Shown: positions 42,543-55,543 of the stretch, piece after piece
Layout of the letters: the number at the start of each line of letters is the position of its first letter
How positions within the stretch are numbered: position 1 is the first letter of the stretch
From: Moraxella nasibovis
GTDB taxonomy: Bacteria > Pseudomonadota > Gammaproteobacteria > Pseudomonadales > Moraxellaceae
Assembly: GCF_029581575.1 (NCBI RefSeq)
Contig: NZ_CP089975.1
Span: 1,488,001-1,552,000 of the forward strand
DNA: 64,000 nucleotides
Direction: 5' to 3'
Notes under the pieces: generated by a model
Told to the model about the DNA's origin: nothing
Databases searched by the model: none
What the model saw: only the letters and a program-made list of their open reading frames with translations
Position numbers and translations under genes: made by a program

Positions 42543-42623
42543 ATCAAAATTGCGTAACGAATCATTTTATCAAAATCTGGCTGTCATCACAAGTCATCTG
42601 TCTTTTTGGTTGGCAAGCTTTGA

Positions 42624-42666
42624 TGAAAATTTTTAAGTTTTATGCTAATATGGTGAAAATTTTTAA
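42624..42666. promoter_or_regulatory. Direct repeats TGAAAATTTTTAA upstream of metR
   Basis: Two exact 13-base copies (42624-42636 and 42654-42666), 30 bp apart, between dedA and metR. The second continues to TTCATC giving a TGAA...TTCA dyad with nine bases inside, not the five of the enterobacterial MetR box. Possible autoregulatory site. Confidence 0.4.
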
Positions 42667-42686
42667 TTCATCAGCAGTACATTGAT

Positions 42687-43574
42687 ATGCTAGAAATTCG
42701 CCACCTTCAAATGCTTTCCACACTGGCACGCCACGGCTCACTTGCCACCACTGCCGATGAGATGAATCTGACCGCCTCAGCCATCTCGCATCAGCTCAAA
42801 GAGCTTGAAAGCCACTATGACATCACGCTGGTCAACCGTCGCACTCGCCCCGTGTCCTTCACTCCTGCTGGTAAGCTACTGCTACAGCTTGCCAATAACA
42901 TTTTGCCACAAGTGGCACGCACCACCTCTGAAATCAAGCGTCTTGCGCACGGTCAGGCAGGCAGACTACGACTTGCCAGCGAGTGTCACAGCTGCTTTGA
43001 CTGGCTGATGCCGATTTTGAATGTCTATCGCCGTGAGTATAGCGATGTGGAGCTTGACTTCGCCACAGGCTTTGAGCCAGAGCCACATCAAATGCTCATC
43101 GATGGCGACATTGATCTGCTCATCACCACCAGCGACTTGCCCATAGACGGCATCAGCTATCAGCCACTGTTTACTTATGAAAGCCGTCTGGTGCTGTCGC
43201 CTGCACACCGCCTTGCCAGCCAAAGCGCCATCAGCCCAGAAGACCTGACCGACGAGACGCTCATCGTTTATCCTGTCGAGCAAGAGCGCCTTGACATCAT
43301 CGCCAAATTTCTAAGCCCTGCCAACATCACCCCAAAACAGCTGCGCACCACAGAGCTTACCGCCATGCTCATTCAGCTCGTCGCCAGTGAGCGTGGCGTG
43401 GCAGCACTGCCCGACTGGGTGTCCGCCGAATACGAAAAAAAAGGCTGGATCGTCAGCCGACCTTTGGGCAGCGGTGTGCATTGCCAACTGTATGCCGCCG
43501 TACGCACACGCAGCTTAGATGCTGCTTATATGAAAGGCTTTTTGGCGCTCTTAGACGGCATTGTCAAACCCTAA
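42687..43574 (+). CDS. metR: LysR-family regulator MetR
   Basis: A 295-residue LysR regulator: LEIRHLQMLSTLARHGSLAT, NLTASAISHQLKELESHYDI (recognition helix) and the MetR-like LRLASECHSCFDWLMPIL and DIDLLITTSDLPIDGISYQP. It controls methionine synthesis in response to homocysteine. Its targets are not adjacent; metX-metW lies 7 kb away. Confidence 0.88.
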   Translation: MLEIRHLQMLSTLARHGSLATTADEMNLTASAISHQLKELESHYDITLVNRRTRPVSFTPAGKLLLQLANNILPQVARTTSEIKRLAHGQAGRLRLASECHSCFDWLMPILNVYRREYSDVELDFATGFEPEPHQMLIDGDIDLLITTSDLPIDGISYQPLFTYESRLVLSPAHRLASQSAISPEDLTDETLIVYPVEQERLDIIAKFLSPANITPKQLRTTELTAMLIQLVASERGVAALPDWVSAEYEKKGWIVSRPLGSGVHCQLYAAVRTRSLDAAYMKGFLALLDGIVKP

Positions 43575-43810
43575 ACATGAGCTAATCAGTCATTTAAAAT
43601 GATGGTATTTTTTAAATAAATGAATATTTTAGTTTTATCATACAAACAAAATATCAGTACAGAGTCTTTAACTGCTATAATAAGCGTGCAACAAATGGAA
43701 TTATTACAAGTGTGCATTTGCTGATTGTGTGATTGGCTGCCACTTGTAATTGCGGTTTGATGTTGAATTTTTATCAAATCACCAATTAACCGAATTTTAT
43801 GACACGATAA

Positions 43811-46045
<2,235 letters not shown>

Positions 46046-46056
46046 TCTCACTTCAC

Positions 46057-46088
46057 AAAAAATGCCATCTGTCTAGGTGGCATTTTTT
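46057..46088 (+). terminator. Terminator after icd
   Basis: AAAAAATGCCA and TGGCATTTTTT arms around a ten-base loop. Confidence 0.9.
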
Positions 46089-46129
46089 CTTGATTGGGCA
46101 TTAAAATCAAGCAAAACACGCCGATTTCC

Positions 46130-46621
46130 ATGAAAAAATCCTTTACAACCATCGTCAGTTATCTTGTGATATTTTTGCTTATTTATGGCGTCATCAACTG
46201 GTGGCGAGCCCCCGCCATGCCCCAAACGCCACAGCTTTTGTATCAAGACCGACACACAAACACCACCGATGTCATCGCCCAAAGCCATGACACGCCTATT
46301 TTATTGTACTTTTGGGGGACATGGTGCAGTGTCTGCACGCTGACCACACCACACATACAGACTTTGCACGCTGACGGCACACCCATCGTTAGCATTGCTG
46401 TCACATCGGCAAGCACGGCAGAATTATCCACATACCTAACAACGCATAATTACACTTTTATTACCATCAACGACCTAGACGGAGCGATTTTTAACGCATG
46501 GCAAGGCAAGGTGACGCCTTCTTTTGTCATTTTAAAAGACGGCAAAGTCCAGCAAAGCTTCACTGGCATCACGCCCTTGTGGCTGCTAAAATTGCGATTA
46601 TACTTGGCAAATATGGGCTAA
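46130..46621 (+). CDS. Membrane-anchored thioredoxin-like disulfide oxidoreductase
   Basis: A 163-residue protein from ATG 46130: one N-terminal helix ([17 protein letters not shown]), then a thioredoxin fold with active site [14 protein letters not shown] and the cis-Pro loop KVTPSFVIL. It resembles ScsD/TlpA-type proteins that reduce or isomerise disulfides in the periplasm. The frame extends to 46094 but lacks a signal there. Confidence 0.88.
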   Translation: MKKSFTTIVSYLVIFLLIYGVINWWRAPAMPQTPQLLYQDRHTNTTDVIAQSHDTPILLYFWGTWCSVCTLTTPHIQTLHADGTPIVSIAVTSASTAELSTYLTTHNYTFITINDLDGAIFNAWQGKVTPSFVILKDGKVQQSFTGITPLWLLKLRLYLANMG

Positions 46622-46713
46622 ATTTTAGCGATACTCGCCCATTTTCATTAGAGTTTTTCATTATCAGGGCTTGTGTTATAATAGCAAAATTTCCACCATT
46701 AAAGAGAAACATT

Positions 46714-47337
46714 ATGAGCGCACAAGGCACACTATACATCATCACTGCCGCATCAGGCACAGGCAAAACCAGTCTGGTCAAAGAACTGCTCGCCAGCACT
46801 GATAAGCTACAAGTCAGCATTTCGCACACCACCAGACAGCCCAGACCTGCCGAAACGGACGGCGTGCACTATCACTTTACCACCAAAGAAAATTTTGAAG
46901 CGCTCATCGCTGACGATTCTTTTTTGGAATATGCCGAAGTTTTTGGCAATTATTATGGCACCAGCAAGCAGGCGGTAGAAACCCTGCTTGCACAAGGCAT
47001 TGATGTGATTTTGGAAATTGATTGGCAAGGGGCATTACAAGTGAAAGAAAAATTCGCCCAAGCGGTGATGATTTTTATCCTACCGCCAAGCAAAGCCGCC
47101 CTACAAAGCCGCCTGTCCAACCGTGGTCAAGACAGTGAAGAAGTCATCAACACTCGCCTAGCAGGGGCAGTTACCGAAATGAAAAATTACCATCATTTTG
47201 ACTATGTCGTCATCAATGATGACTTTAATGTCGCACTTGGCGATTTACAAACCATCATTCACGCCAAACGCCTAAGCACCGCCCAACAACAAATCCGCCA
47301 GCGTGCATTACTTGACGCACTGCTTGCGAGCGACTGA
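46714..47337 (+). CDS. gmk: Guanylate kinase
   Basis: A 207-residue Gmk from ATG 46714 behind [27 protein letters not shown] (P-loop), [34 protein letters not shown] and [12 protein letters not shown]. The P-loop is AASGTGKT rather than the commoner APSGAGKT. It makes GDP from GMP. Its stop overlaps the next ATG by one base. Confidence 0.96.
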   Translation: MSAQGTLYIITAASGTGKTSLVKELLASTDKLQVSISHTTRQPRPAETDGVHYHFTTKENFEALIADDSFLEYAEVFGNYYGTSKQAVETLLAQGIDVILEIDWQGALQVKEKFAQAVMIFILPPSKAALQSRLSNRGQDSEEVINTRLAGAVTEMKNYHHFDYVVINDDFNVALGDLQTIIHAKRLSTAQQQIRQRALLDALLASD

Positions 47338-48311
47338 TGGCACGGCTGATTCTTTTTGGTTTATTGGCTGGATTTTTCTTTAGCAGCACCTTTGTTTTAA
47401 ACGAATTGATGGCAAGTCAAGGCGGACATTGGTTCTGGTCGGCAAGCGGTCGCTATATTTTTATGTGGCTGATTTTAAGTCTGGTCATCAGCCTAAAATA
47501 CGGCACATCAACCCTACTGGCACTGTGCCGACTGTTCCACGCTCACGCAGGTTTTTGGTGTGTGGCAGGCAGTATTGGCTTTGGCGGTTTTTATGCCTTT
47601 TTATGCTTTGGGGCGGATCATGCCCCCAGCTGGGTCATCGCCGCCACTTTTCAATTTACCAGCGTGGCAAGTTTGATCGTCCTTGCGATGTTTGGCGAGA
47701 GCCTAAGCAAATCCGTCATCGGCACAAGCCTGCTCATCTTTACAGGTGTTTTGATTGCCAATGTGGGCGAAGGCTTACATGATGACAGTATTTCTTTGGG
47801 TGATTTGCTATTGCTTGGGGCATTGCCTGCCCTGTTGTCAGGATTTTGTTTTCCGATTGGCAATCAGCTCGTCTGGTACGCCGCCAACAAAGCCCAAAAC
47901 CCATCTGCCATGCCAAGTCGCCTACCAAACGGCGTGCCAAGCATGACATCGCCACTCATTCACAGTGCCGTGAATAAAGTCTGGCTTTTGACCACAGGCT
48001 CGTTGCCGTTTTGGTTGGTGCTAGGACTTGTGGTGGCTCCAGAATCACCCAGCTCATCACAAATCATCAACACATTTTTGGTGGCGTTATTTGCTGGTGT
48101 CATCGCCACGAGCATTTTTTTATTTGCTCGCAGTCAGGCCAGCACAGGCGGACAGGTCGCTGCCATTGACGCCACCCAAGCCAGCGAAATGATTTTTGCG
48201 ATTTTTGGCGGCATGATATTACTCGGCTCATCCGCACCGTCTGCTTTGAGCTTGGCAGGCATTGGCATGGTGGTGCTTGGTCTGTATCGCTTTGCCAACA
48301 TGAAATCTTAG
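47337..48311 (+). CDS. DMT-superfamily (multidrug-resistance efflux type) transporter
   Basis: A 324-residue protein with about ten helices in two halves: LFGLLAGFFFSSTFVLNELM, FCFPIGNQLVWYAANKAQNP and DATQASEMIFAIFGGMILLG. It matches the putative multidrug-resistance efflux transporter family (PF13536). Substrate unknown. Starts on the last base of gmk, so translation is coupled. Confidence 0.82.
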   Translation: MARLILFGLLAGFFFSSTFVLNELMASQGGHWFWSASGRYIFMWLILSLVISLKYGTSTLLALCRLFHAHAGFWCVAGSIGFGGFYAFLCFGADHAPSWVIAATFQFTSVASLIVLAMFGESLSKSVIGTSLLIFTGVLIANVGEGLHDDSISLGDLLLLGALPALLSGFCFPIGNQLVWYAANKAQNPSAMPSRLPNGVPSMTSPLIHSAVNKVWLLTTGSLPFWLVLGLVVAPESPSSSQIINTFLVALFAGVIATSIFLFARSQASTGGQVAAIDATQASEMIFAIFGGMILLGSSAPSALSLAGIGMVVLGLYRFANMKS

Positions 48312-48324
48312 GATTAGGATACTG

Positions 48325-48972
48325 ATGATGGCGATATTTAGCCCAGAATTGATGATTTATCTGATGGATATGGTAGGCGTGGTGGCGTGTGCGATCGCAG
48401 GAACGACGCTCGCCTTGCACAAACGCTTTGATCTGTTTGGCTGTATTTTGGTCTCCATGATCAACGCCATCGGTGGTGGTACGATTCGTGATGTCATGCT
48501 TGATCGCCATCCGCTGTTTTGGATGACGGATTTGACTTATGTTGTCATCATCACACTCACTTCGCTCATCTGTCAGATATTTTTTAATCATTATCAAAAA
48601 ATAGACCGCACGCTCAAATTCTTTGATGCGATTGGTCTGGCAGCGTTTAGCGTGATTGGGTTAAAGGTCGGCTTGTCATTTGGCGCACATCCGATGATTG
48701 CGGTGATGATGGCGGTTTTGACCAGCATTGCAGGCGGCATCATGCGTGATATGATTTGCAATGAAATCCCACTGGTTCTACAAAAAGAAATCTACATCAG
48801 CGCCAGTATCGCAGGCTCGCTGTTGTATTTTGCCTTAGAAGGCTTGGGCGTGGCAAATGGCGTTCAAGACACGCTGACACTCGCCACCATCTTTGGCGTG
48901 CGAATGCTGGCGGTGCATTTGGATTGGCATTTACCCTCCATTCGCCTAAATCATCGCAGCAACGATCCATAA
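48325..48972 (+). CDS. TRIC-type cation channel family protein (UPF0126)
   Basis: A 215-residue protein of two homologous three-helix repeats, each with the glycine signature: INAIGGGTIRDVMLDRHPLF and TSIAGGIMRDMICNEIPLVL. Prokaryotic TRIC homologues form trimeric cation channels. It follows the transporter by 13 bases. Confidence 0.9.
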   Translation: MMAIFSPELMIYLMDMVGVVACAIAGTTLALHKRFDLFGCILVSMINAIGGGTIRDVMLDRHPLFWMTDLTYVVIITLTSLICQIFFNHYQKIDRTLKFFDAIGLAAFSVIGLKVGLSFGAHPMIAVMMAVLTSIAGGIMRDMICNEIPLVLQKEIYISASIAGSLLYFALEGLGVANGVQDTLTLATIFGVRMLAVHLDWHLPSIRLNHRSNDP

Positions 48973-48978
48973 CCCAAC

Positions 48979-49008
48979 AAAAAAAGGCGTGGTACATACG
49001 CCTTTTTT
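48979..49008 (+). terminator. Terminator after the TRIC-type gene
   Basis: AAAAAAAGGCGT and ACGCCTTTTTT arms around a seven-base loop. The following gap to 49195 shows nothing recognisable. Confidence 0.9.
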
Positions 49009-49195
49009 ATATAGTAAATTAAACTCAAAATGCACCATATTAGGTTTTTTGCTCACAGTGAGCTGTCGAACCATAACAGCAAACCATTCCACCCGAAGGC
49101 AAGCTTAATGACGAACGGTTTTGGTGATTTTTAAAGTTAAATCACTACACGACCACCTTTACTGGCCTCATTCCCTTCATTTCAATCCGATGAAT

Positions 49196-50158
49196 TTACA
49201 AATAACGACCCACCAGCTGTGCCATCAGCTCAATATGCAATTCGTCTGTATTTAACGCAGGAATGTACTCATAAGACTTGCCACCAGCGCTTAAAAAGTT
49301 ATCACGATTTTCAACAGCAAGCTCTTCTAGCGTCTCAAGACAATCTGCACTAAATGCCGGGCTTAGCACCTGCACCGACACGCCCGCCTGCCCCCACTCG
49401 CTCAAAAGCTCATCGGTATAAGGCTTAAGCCATTCTTGAGCCCCGAAACGAGACTGAAAACTGATCGCCCATTCATGCGTGGCAAGTCCCAATTCAGACG
49501 CCACCAATACGGCAGTTTTACGGCACTGCTCGGCATAAGGGTCGCCCTTGTCTGCATAAGGCTTAGGGATGCCATGAAAGCTCATGAGCAGACGATCTGC
49601 TCGCCCATGCTCATCCCAAAAGCGGCGAATGCTCTGTGCCAATGCCTGTATGTACAAAGGATGATCGTGATAATCGCGCACAAATTGCACCATCGGCATA
49701 TTGCGTTGTTGTTTGCAATAATCCGCCACCTTATCAAACACCGCCGCCGTGGTCGTCGCTGAGTATTGCGGGTACAGTGGCAACACAATCAAATCATCAT
49801 AACCCTTATCTTGCAATGTCGCCATCACATCTTTGATGTTAGGATTGCCATAGGTTGTGGCGGCAAAAACAGGGATATTTTTTCCGTCTTTGATGAGTTT
49901 GTCTTGTAATAACGCCACTTGTTTTTTTAAAATGGCAAGCAGTGGTGAGCCATCAGCCGTCCAAACGCTTTGATAGGCATGGGCGACTCGCTTAGGACGA
50001 GTGGTCAGGACAAATACATTTAAAATGATTTGCCAGATGGGTTTTGGAATTTCAATCACCCGAGTATCGGACAAAAATTCACGCAGATAACGGCGGACGC
50101 CTGCTGGCGTTGGCTCATCAGGCGTACCCAGATTGACAAGTAAAATTGCAGTTTTCAT
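49196..50158 (-). CDS. hemH: Ferrochelatase
   Basis: A 320-residue HemH: AILLVNLGTPDEPTPAGVRR, VWTADGSPL, MSFHGIPKPYADKGDPY with the metal-site His, and SPAFSADCLETLEELAVENR with the conserved Glu. It inserts Fe2+ into protoporphyrin. It is divergent from metX. Confidence 0.96.
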   Translation of the reverse strand: MKTAILLVNLGTPDEPTPAGVRRYLREFLSDTRVIEIPKPIWQIILNVFVLTTRPKRVAHAYQSVWTADGSPLLAILKKQVALLQDKLIKDGKNIPVFAATTYGNPNIKDVMATLQDKGYDDLIVLPLYPQYSATTTAAVFDKVADYCKQQRNMPMVQFVRDYHDHPLYIQALAQSIRRFWDEHGRADRLLMSFHGIPKPYADKGDPYAEQCRKTAVLVASELGLATHEWAISFQSRFGAQEWLKPYTDELLSEWGQAGVSVQVLSPAFSADCLETLEELAVENRDNFLSAGGKSYEYIPALNTDELHIELMAQLVGRYL

Positions 50159-50316
50159 AAAAATCGGTCATCAGGTTTTGATATTACCGCTTAGTTTATC
50201 ATTTTTTGGATGAAATGACAGTTTATTTGCACCAATCTTTGTATTTTATTTGATAAATAATCCAACTTACCGCAACCAATCGCCCCAGCCTTCGACCAAA
50301 ACTTTCGGATTAAAAA

Positions 50317-50346
50317 TTGCTTAAAAGCCCTGCAAAGTGTTACAAT
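50317..50346 (+). promoter_or_regulatory. Promoter of metX
   Basis: TTGCTT (50317-50322), 18 bases, TACAAT (50341-50346). The longest open frame begins on this -35, so the true metX start must be downstream. Confidence 0.65.
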
Positions 50347-50415
50347 AACGCCACATTTTACACAATGCAGCTTTTACGCAGTTTTAAAAAACACGCACAA
50401 ATAACGGAATTTTTC

Positions 50416-51645
50416 GTGGAACAGACTACCGCCCCTTATCTTGATCCGCCATCTGTCGGCATTGTAACGCCGCAGGTTTTGCATTTTGACGAGCCACTTT
50501 TATTAGAATGCGAGCGAACTTTGCCAAGTTTTGATTTAGTGATTGAAACTTATGGCACGCTAAATGCCGACAAATCAAACGCCATCTTAATCTGTCACGC
50601 CCTGTCAGGCAGCCATCACGCCGCAGGCTACCACAGCGAGACGGACGAAAAAGCCGGCTGGTGGGACGCACTCATCGGCAATGGCAAGGCGATTGATACC
50701 AGTCAGTTTTTTGTGGTGTGCCTAAACAACATCGGCTCATGCCACGGTTCCACAGGTCCCACCACCATCAATCCTGAGACAGGTGAGATGTGGGGGGCAG
50801 ATTTTCCACTCATCACCATCAAAGACTGGGTCAAGACCCAAGTCATGCTCTCCGACCGTCTAGGCATTGAAAAATGGCACGCCATCGTCGGCGGCTCGAT
50901 GGGCGGTATGCAGGCGCTGCAATGGTCGGTGGACTACCCCGACCGCCTTGCTCGTGCCGTCATCATCGCAAGCACGCCCAAGCTGTCCGCTCAAAACATC
51001 GCCTTCAATGAAGTGGCACGCCAGTCCATCTTGTCCGACCCCGATTTTCACGGCGGCTCTTATGCCAAGCACGGCACCTACCCCAGACGAGGGCTGATTT
51101 TGGCACGCATGGTCGGACACATCACCTACATCACCGAGGAGGCGATGCGAGCCAAATTTGGACGAGATTTGAAATCTGGCAAATTCATGTACGGCTTTGA
51201 TGTCGAATTTCAGGTGGAAAGCTATCTGCGTTATCAAGGTGAGCGATTTAGCAAAAATTTTGATGCCAATACTTATCTTTTGATGACCAAAGCTTTGGAT
51301 TATTTTGACCCCACCCGAGATTACACGCCTGAACATCTGGACGAAAAAAGCGCCCTGAAAGAGACGCTGTCACGCACCAGCTGTCAGTTTTTGATCGTGT
51401 CATTCACGACCGATTGGCGATTTAGCCCAGAGCGCTCGGTGGAGATTGTCGATGCACTCATGGCAAATGGCAAAGATGTCAGCTTTGTTAATGTGGACGC
51501 ACCGCACGGGCATGACTCGTTTTTGTTTGACATTCCAAGATATGTGGGCGCAGTCAAAGGATTTTTGTCCGCTTCCTTGCCGACCCAGACTCCCAAAAAC
51601 AACCACATCAGCCCACAAGAGATTTCAAAATTAGCCAGACAATGA
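50416..51645 (+). CDS. metX: Homoserine O-acetyltransferase MetX
   Basis: A 409-residue alpha/beta hydrolase: [20 protein letters not shown], nucleophile Ser in [14 protein letters not shown], Asp in [14 protein letters not shown] and His in [14 protein letters not shown]. It acetylates homoserine for methionine synthesis. GTG 50416 gives the family N-terminus (SVGIVTPQ soon after); ATG 50365 is the alternative. metW follows. Confidence 0.95.
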   Translation: MEQTTAPYLDPPSVGIVTPQVLHFDEPLLLECERTLPSFDLVIETYGTLNADKSNAILICHALSGSHHAAGYHSETDEKAGWWDALIGNGKAIDTSQFFVVCLNNIGSCHGSTGPTTINPETGEMWGADFPLITIKDWVKTQVMLSDRLGIEKWHAIVGGSMGGMQALQWSVDYPDRLARAVIIASTPKLSAQNIAFNEVARQSILSDPDFHGGSYAKHGTYPRRGLILARMVGHITYITEEAMRAKFGRDLKSGKFMYGFDVEFQVESYLRYQGERFSKNFDANTYLLMTKALDYFDPTRDYTPEHLDEKSALKETLSRTSCQFLIVSFTTDWRFSPERSVEIVDALMANGKDVSFVNVDAPHGHDSFLFDIPRYVGAVKGFLSASLPTQTPKNNHISPQEISKLARQ

Positions 51646-51699
51646 TTTTATAATCAATAGACAATACAATCAAACCGACAATCAAAAACAAGGAAAACC

Positions 51700-52311
51700 A
51701 TGACCAGCATCGACCACCAACTTGCCGAAAGATGGATACAGCCCCACGCCAAAGTGCTTGATTTGGGCTGTGGCGATGGCACGCTTTTGGCGCACTTAAA
51801 GCAGCATCTGGGCGTGTCAGGCTACGGTCTTGAAATTGACCCCGATAAGATCAATCAAGGCATCGCCAAAGGTCTAAACATCATCGAGCAAGACCTTAAC
51901 GATGGTCTGGCTCGCTTTGCCGACAACAGCTTTGATACGGTGGTCATGGCTCGTGCCTTGCAAGCAGTCAAAAACCCCCAAGATCTACTCAATGACATGC
52001 TGCGTGTCGCCAAAGAAGGCATCGTTACCTTTCCTAATTTCGCCTATTGGCAAAACCGTGTGTACCTAGGCATCAAAGGCATCATGCCCATGAGTGAAAC
52101 GCTGCCGCACCAATGGTACGACACGCCGAACATCCATCTTTGCACTTTCAAAGACTTTGAGCGACTTTGTCATGACAATGGCATCACCATCCTTGATACA
52201 GTCGCCATCAATGATGACGCCAATTTGCCCAACAAACTCATGAGCCGATTTGTCAAGCATGCGCCGAATCTACTGGCCGATGTGGCGATTTACCGCATTG
52301 CGAAAAATTAA
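51700..52311 (+). CDS. metW: Methionine biosynthesis protein MetW
   Basis: A 203-residue methyltransferase-fold protein: VLDLGCGDGTLLAHLKQHLG, YGLEIDPDKINQGIAKGLNI, MARALQAVKNPQDLLNDMLR, then VTFPNFAYWQNRVYLGIKGI. It partners MetX in Pseudomonas and Acinetobacter, activating or channelling its reaction. It follows AAGGAAA. Confidence 0.95.
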   Translation: MTSIDHQLAERWIQPHAKVLDLGCGDGTLLAHLKQHLGVSGYGLEIDPDKINQGIAKGLNIIEQDLNDGLARFADNSFDTVVMARALQAVKNPQDLLNDMLRVAKEGIVTFPNFAYWQNRVYLGIKGIMPMSETLPHQWYDTPNIHLCTFKDFERLCHDNGITILDTVAINDDANLPNKLMSRFVKHAPNLLADVAIYRIAKN

Positions 52312-52416
52312 CTCACAAAGCCTGCACCTTTTGTAACATCTCATTCATTGAATTTTGGGTGTCAAAGTGCTAACATAGATGGATTGTTTATTTGAGTTTA
52401 TGCTTTGGAGTCTTTT

Positions 52417-53001
52417 ATGAAAATGCTTAAAATTGCCCTACTTCCTTTGGCGCTTGGTACGGCGGTGCTTAGTCATGCGCAGACCACCACGACCACGAGC
52501 AGTTTTGAAAGCAGCAATTTTGAACGCATGGACATCAACAGCCTAACCGCCAGAGCCGCTCAGGGCAACCATCACGCCCAGTTTTTCCTAGCAAAACGCC
52601 TACAAAAAGGTGAAGGCGTCGCCAAAGACCCTAGCCGTGCTGCTTACTGGTACACCCGAGCCGCCGAGCAAAACGCCTCGCCTGCTCAGCTAAATCTTGG
52701 TCTGATGTATCTGCGTGGCGAAGGCGTCAAAGCAAACATGAATGAAGCTCGTAAATGGCTAGAAAAAGCCGCTCACTTGGGTGACAACCGTGCCAGCTAC
52801 GCCCTTGCGGTGCTTGATGAGCGTGAAAAACGCCTAGTCGATGCCTACAAATGGTACGACCTATCCAGCCGTGATGGCATGCTCGACCAAAACATCAAAA
52901 ACAAAGCTCAAACCAAAATCGGTCAGCTTGCGCTAAACCTTTCCTCCAAAGACATCGAAAAAGCCAAAACCAGCGCTAACAACTGGTTTCAAAACCGCTG
53001 A
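52417..53001 (+). CDS. Secreted Sel1-repeat protein
   Basis: A 194-residue protein from ATG 52417 behind GGAG. Signal peptide to about residue 21 (LGTAVLSHA), then Sel1-type repeats: AQFFLAKRLQKGEGVAKDPS, AQLNLGLMYLRGEGVKANMN and ASYALAVLDEREKRLVDAYK. Sel1 proteins serve as periplasmic scaffolds. Partner unknown. Confidence 0.88.
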   Translation: MKMLKIALLPLALGTAVLSHAQTTTTTSSFESSNFERMDINSLTARAAQGNHHAQFFLAKRLQKGEGVAKDPSRAAYWYTRAAEQNASPAQLNLGLMYLRGEGVKANMNEARKWLEKAAHLGDNRASYALAVLDEREKRLVDAYKWYDLSSRDGMLDQNIKNKAQTKIGQLALNLSSKDIEKAKTSANNWFQNR

Positions 53002-53014
53002 TGCCCACCTGCAC

Positions 53015-53058
53015 AAAAAAAACCACCCCAAAAAATAGCCTTTCTGGGGTGGTTTTTT
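53015..53058. terminator. Terminator after the Sel1 gene
   Basis: AAAAAAAACCACCCCA (53015-53030) and TGGGGTGGTTTTTT (53045-53058) form a strong stem. Confidence 0.9.
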
Positions 53059-53121
53059 AACCACTCTTATCCAAAAATTTTCTTCAAACTTAAAAAAAAT
53101 CATAAGATTAAAAAAAGCTAC

Positions 53122-53952
53122 CTAGAACAACTCGCCCTGACCTTTGATTTCTGGCGTTTTTACCACAAAACCATAAGCGGACAATTTTTCTTTTAACATC
53201 ATGATGTTATAAAACGAATGGGCGTTGGTCGTATTTTGAAAATAAATAAAAAGCTCATCAAAATTGGTACGATGACTAAAAATCTCATCAGCGATTTTAC
53301 TAAGTTCATCCTCGCTATAACGATAATCGTGTCGCTCTTTGGTACTCTCTTTTTCCCACCAATCGCTACGCCGTCCGTGCAACCGATAATAGGCGGTGCG
53401 AGCATTCGCCCAAAAAGGTGTATTGGGTAAACCGATGTTTTTAGGATAATCGGTATTGACCCAAATCAGATTGGGCGAGTTGGCAAAATGGGTAAAGACA
53501 GGCTTGATGTGCCAACTGGGGTGGCGAAATTCTATGGCAAGTGCTTGATTTTCAAACCATTTTACCATTTCTGCCAAATACTGACGGTTGGCAAAATTTC
53601 GCTCAAAGCTGTGGGGAAATTGCAATAATAAGGGGGCAAGATAACCTTGCAAAGGTGTAAGAATGTTCAAAAACGCTTGGGCGGTTTTGGCGGTGGCGGT
53701 AAAATTGTGGCTAAAATCTTGGTGCAGTTTTAGGCTAAATTTAAGTCGTCCATCCGCTTTGTTTAGCATACCCAATAAGGTTTTTTGCCCAATGGAGGCG
53801 TGAAAACTTGCGTTAATTTCCACACAGTCATAATGATTGGCATAGTGGTGCAAAAACTCGCCAGCCTTTGCACCGTGTGGGTACAGCGTGCCAATCAAAT
53901 CGGTATCGCTATACCCACCTGTGCCAATATAAATGGTTGATTTAGTCATCAA
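53122..53952 (-). CDS. DUF72 (YecE-type) protein
   Basis: A 276-residue DUF72 TIM-barrel protein: [66 protein letters not shown] and [10 protein letters not shown]. Biochemical role unknown. Its ATG overlaps the ddc stop by four bases, so it is coupled to ddc. Confidence 0.9.
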   Translation of the reverse strand: MMTKSTIYIGTGGYSDTDLIGTLYPHGAKAGEFLHHYANHYDCVEINASFHASIGQKTLLGMLNKADGRLKFSLKLHQDFSHNFTATAKTAQAFLNILTPLQGYLAPLLLQFPHSFERNFANRQYLAEMVKWFENQALAIEFRHPSWHIKPVFTHFANSPNLIWVNTDYPKNIGLPNTPFWANARTAYYRLHGRRSDWWEKESTKERHDYRYSEDELSKIADEIFSHRTNFDELFIYFQNTTNAHSFYNIMMLKEKLSAYGFVVKTPEIKGQGELF

Positions 53953-55493
53953 TCAATCGGCGGTGTATAAGTACCGTTTTTGATGTCGTCTTTAATCCGC
54001 TCCGCCTCACTCAACACTTGCGCAAGCAAGGCTTGTACATTTTCAAGCGTGGCGATTGGGCTTAGCGTCGTCATCTTTAATGATTGCACATTTTGACGGC
54101 TATCAATCACCCGAGTAACGCCAATGTTGGCTTCACCACGAGCAAATAACTCATCAGCGACATTTTGGTTCAAATTATCAATGAAATCGCTAGGATAATC
54201 TTTTGGCACAACACGGAACAGCACGGACGCAAATTGTGGCTCAACCAACAACTCTAAACCATCAGTCGCTTTAATATAATCCGCCACTTGGCGAGTGAGT
54301 TTGACCCCATGGTCAATCATTGAGCCGTACAATTCTTCGCCCAACGCCTCAACCGTCATCCACAGTTTCAACGCATCAAAACGGCGAGTGGTCTGCAAAG
54401 ACTTTGACACCAAGTTTGGCACGCCATGCTCTTCGTCATAAGCAGAGTTCAAATACTCCGCCTCGTAGTGCATAAAGCGGTAATTTTGCTCATCTTTAAG
54501 CAGGAATGCACCGCACGAAATGCTTTGGAAATAGTGCTTATGAAAATCAAGCGTTACCGAGTCCGACAGCTCAATGCCGTCCAGCATATTACGGTATTCG
54601 TTGGACAACAGCAATGCCCCACCCCACGCCGCGTCAATGTGCAGCCACGAGCCGAACTCATCGCACAGCTTGCGAATGGCTTTGATGTCGTCAATCGCCC
54701 CTGCGTCCGTTGTGCCAGCCGTTGCCACGACACACGCCACGATATTGCCTTTGGCGTGCAAATCCGCCATTGTTTTGGCAAGGGCGGTGGTGTCCATTTG
54801 GGCGTTGTCATTGACAGGGACAGTTACGACCGATTGAAAGCCCATGCCCATCATCGCCATGTTTTTTTGTACGCTAAAATGGGCGTTTTCTGAACAGATG
54901 ACTTTCACTTTTTGCATTGCATCGGCAGGGATACCGTCTTTTTGCACGCTCCATTCTTTACCGTCAGCATTTTGGTAGTTTTTGGCGATTGCCCAATCAC
55001 GAGCCAAAAGCACGCCCATCAAGTTAGACTGCGTACCACCTGATGTGAACACGCCTGCCTGCCCTGCCCCATAGCCGACCTTTTGGCGTAACCAGTCAAT
55101 GAGCTGAACTTCCATCAATGAACCTGCTGGCGACTGGTCCCATGAGTCCATGGATTGATTGGTTGCATTGATTAAAACTTCGGCGATTTGCGATGTTACC
55201 ATCGTTGGACAATGCAAATGTGCCAAAGAATGTGGGTGATGTACTTTTAGGCTTTTGTTCAAAAACAATTCCACAAGGCGGTCAAGCGATTTTTGTACAC
55301 CCAAGCCGTCTTTTTGTGGGTTAAAGCTAATCTCTGAGCGTAGCTGTTTGATGCTACCGCCTGTGTACATTTTGTCATTTTTAAGCCAGTTTGAGACGGC
55401 TTGAACTGCTTGATTCATCGCTTGCTCATAGTCAGCGATAGAGTTTGGGTCGTTGCAAAGTAGGGCTTGGCGGTGTTGTTCAAAAGTTGGCAT
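53949..55493 (-). CDS. ddc: L-2,4-diaminobutyrate decarboxylase
   Basis: A 514-residue group II PLP decarboxylase, close to the Acinetobacter enzyme: [60 protein letters not shown] and the PLP lysine in [20 protein letters not shown]. It makes 1,3-diaminopropane. The aminotransferase gene dat, usually next to ddc, is missing; a truncated restriction gene stands upstream instead. Confidence 0.92.
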   Translation of the reverse strand: MPTFEQHRQALLCNDPNSIADYEQAMNQAVQAVSNWLKNDKMYTGGSIKQLRSEISFNPQKDGLGVQKSLDRLVELFLNKSLKVHHPHSLAHLHCPTMVTSQIAEVLINATNQSMDSWDQSPAGSLMEVQLIDWLRQKVGYGAGQAGVFTSGGTQSNLMGVLLARDWAIAKNYQNADGKEWSVQKDGIPADAMQKVKVICSENAHFSVQKNMAMMGMGFQSVVTVPVNDNAQMDTTALAKTMADLHAKGNIVACVVATAGTTDAGAIDDIKAIRKLCDEFGSWLHIDAAWGGALLLSNEYRNMLDGIELSDSVTLDFHKHYFQSISCGAFLLKDEQNYRFMHYEAEYLNSAYDEEHGVPNLVSKSLQTTRRFDALKLWMTVEALGEELYGSMIDHGVKLTRQVADYIKATDGLELLVEPQFASVLFRVVPKDYPSDFIDNLNQNVADELFARGEANIGVTRVIDSRQNVQSLKMTTLSPIATLENVQALLAQVLSEAERIKDDIKNGTYTPPID

Positions 55494-55543
55494 GGCTACA
55501 TCCTAAAAGTAAAAAATGCTTTATTTTAGCATATTTGCATCAT

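Noticed and set aside
42654-42670. Classical MetR box
   Set aside because: The TGAA/TTCA halves are nine bases apart rather than five; reported only as a direct-repeat regulatory candidate.
50317-50415. Longer start for metX
   Set aside because: The first codons coincide with the -35 and -10 of the promoter, so they cannot all be transcribed from it.
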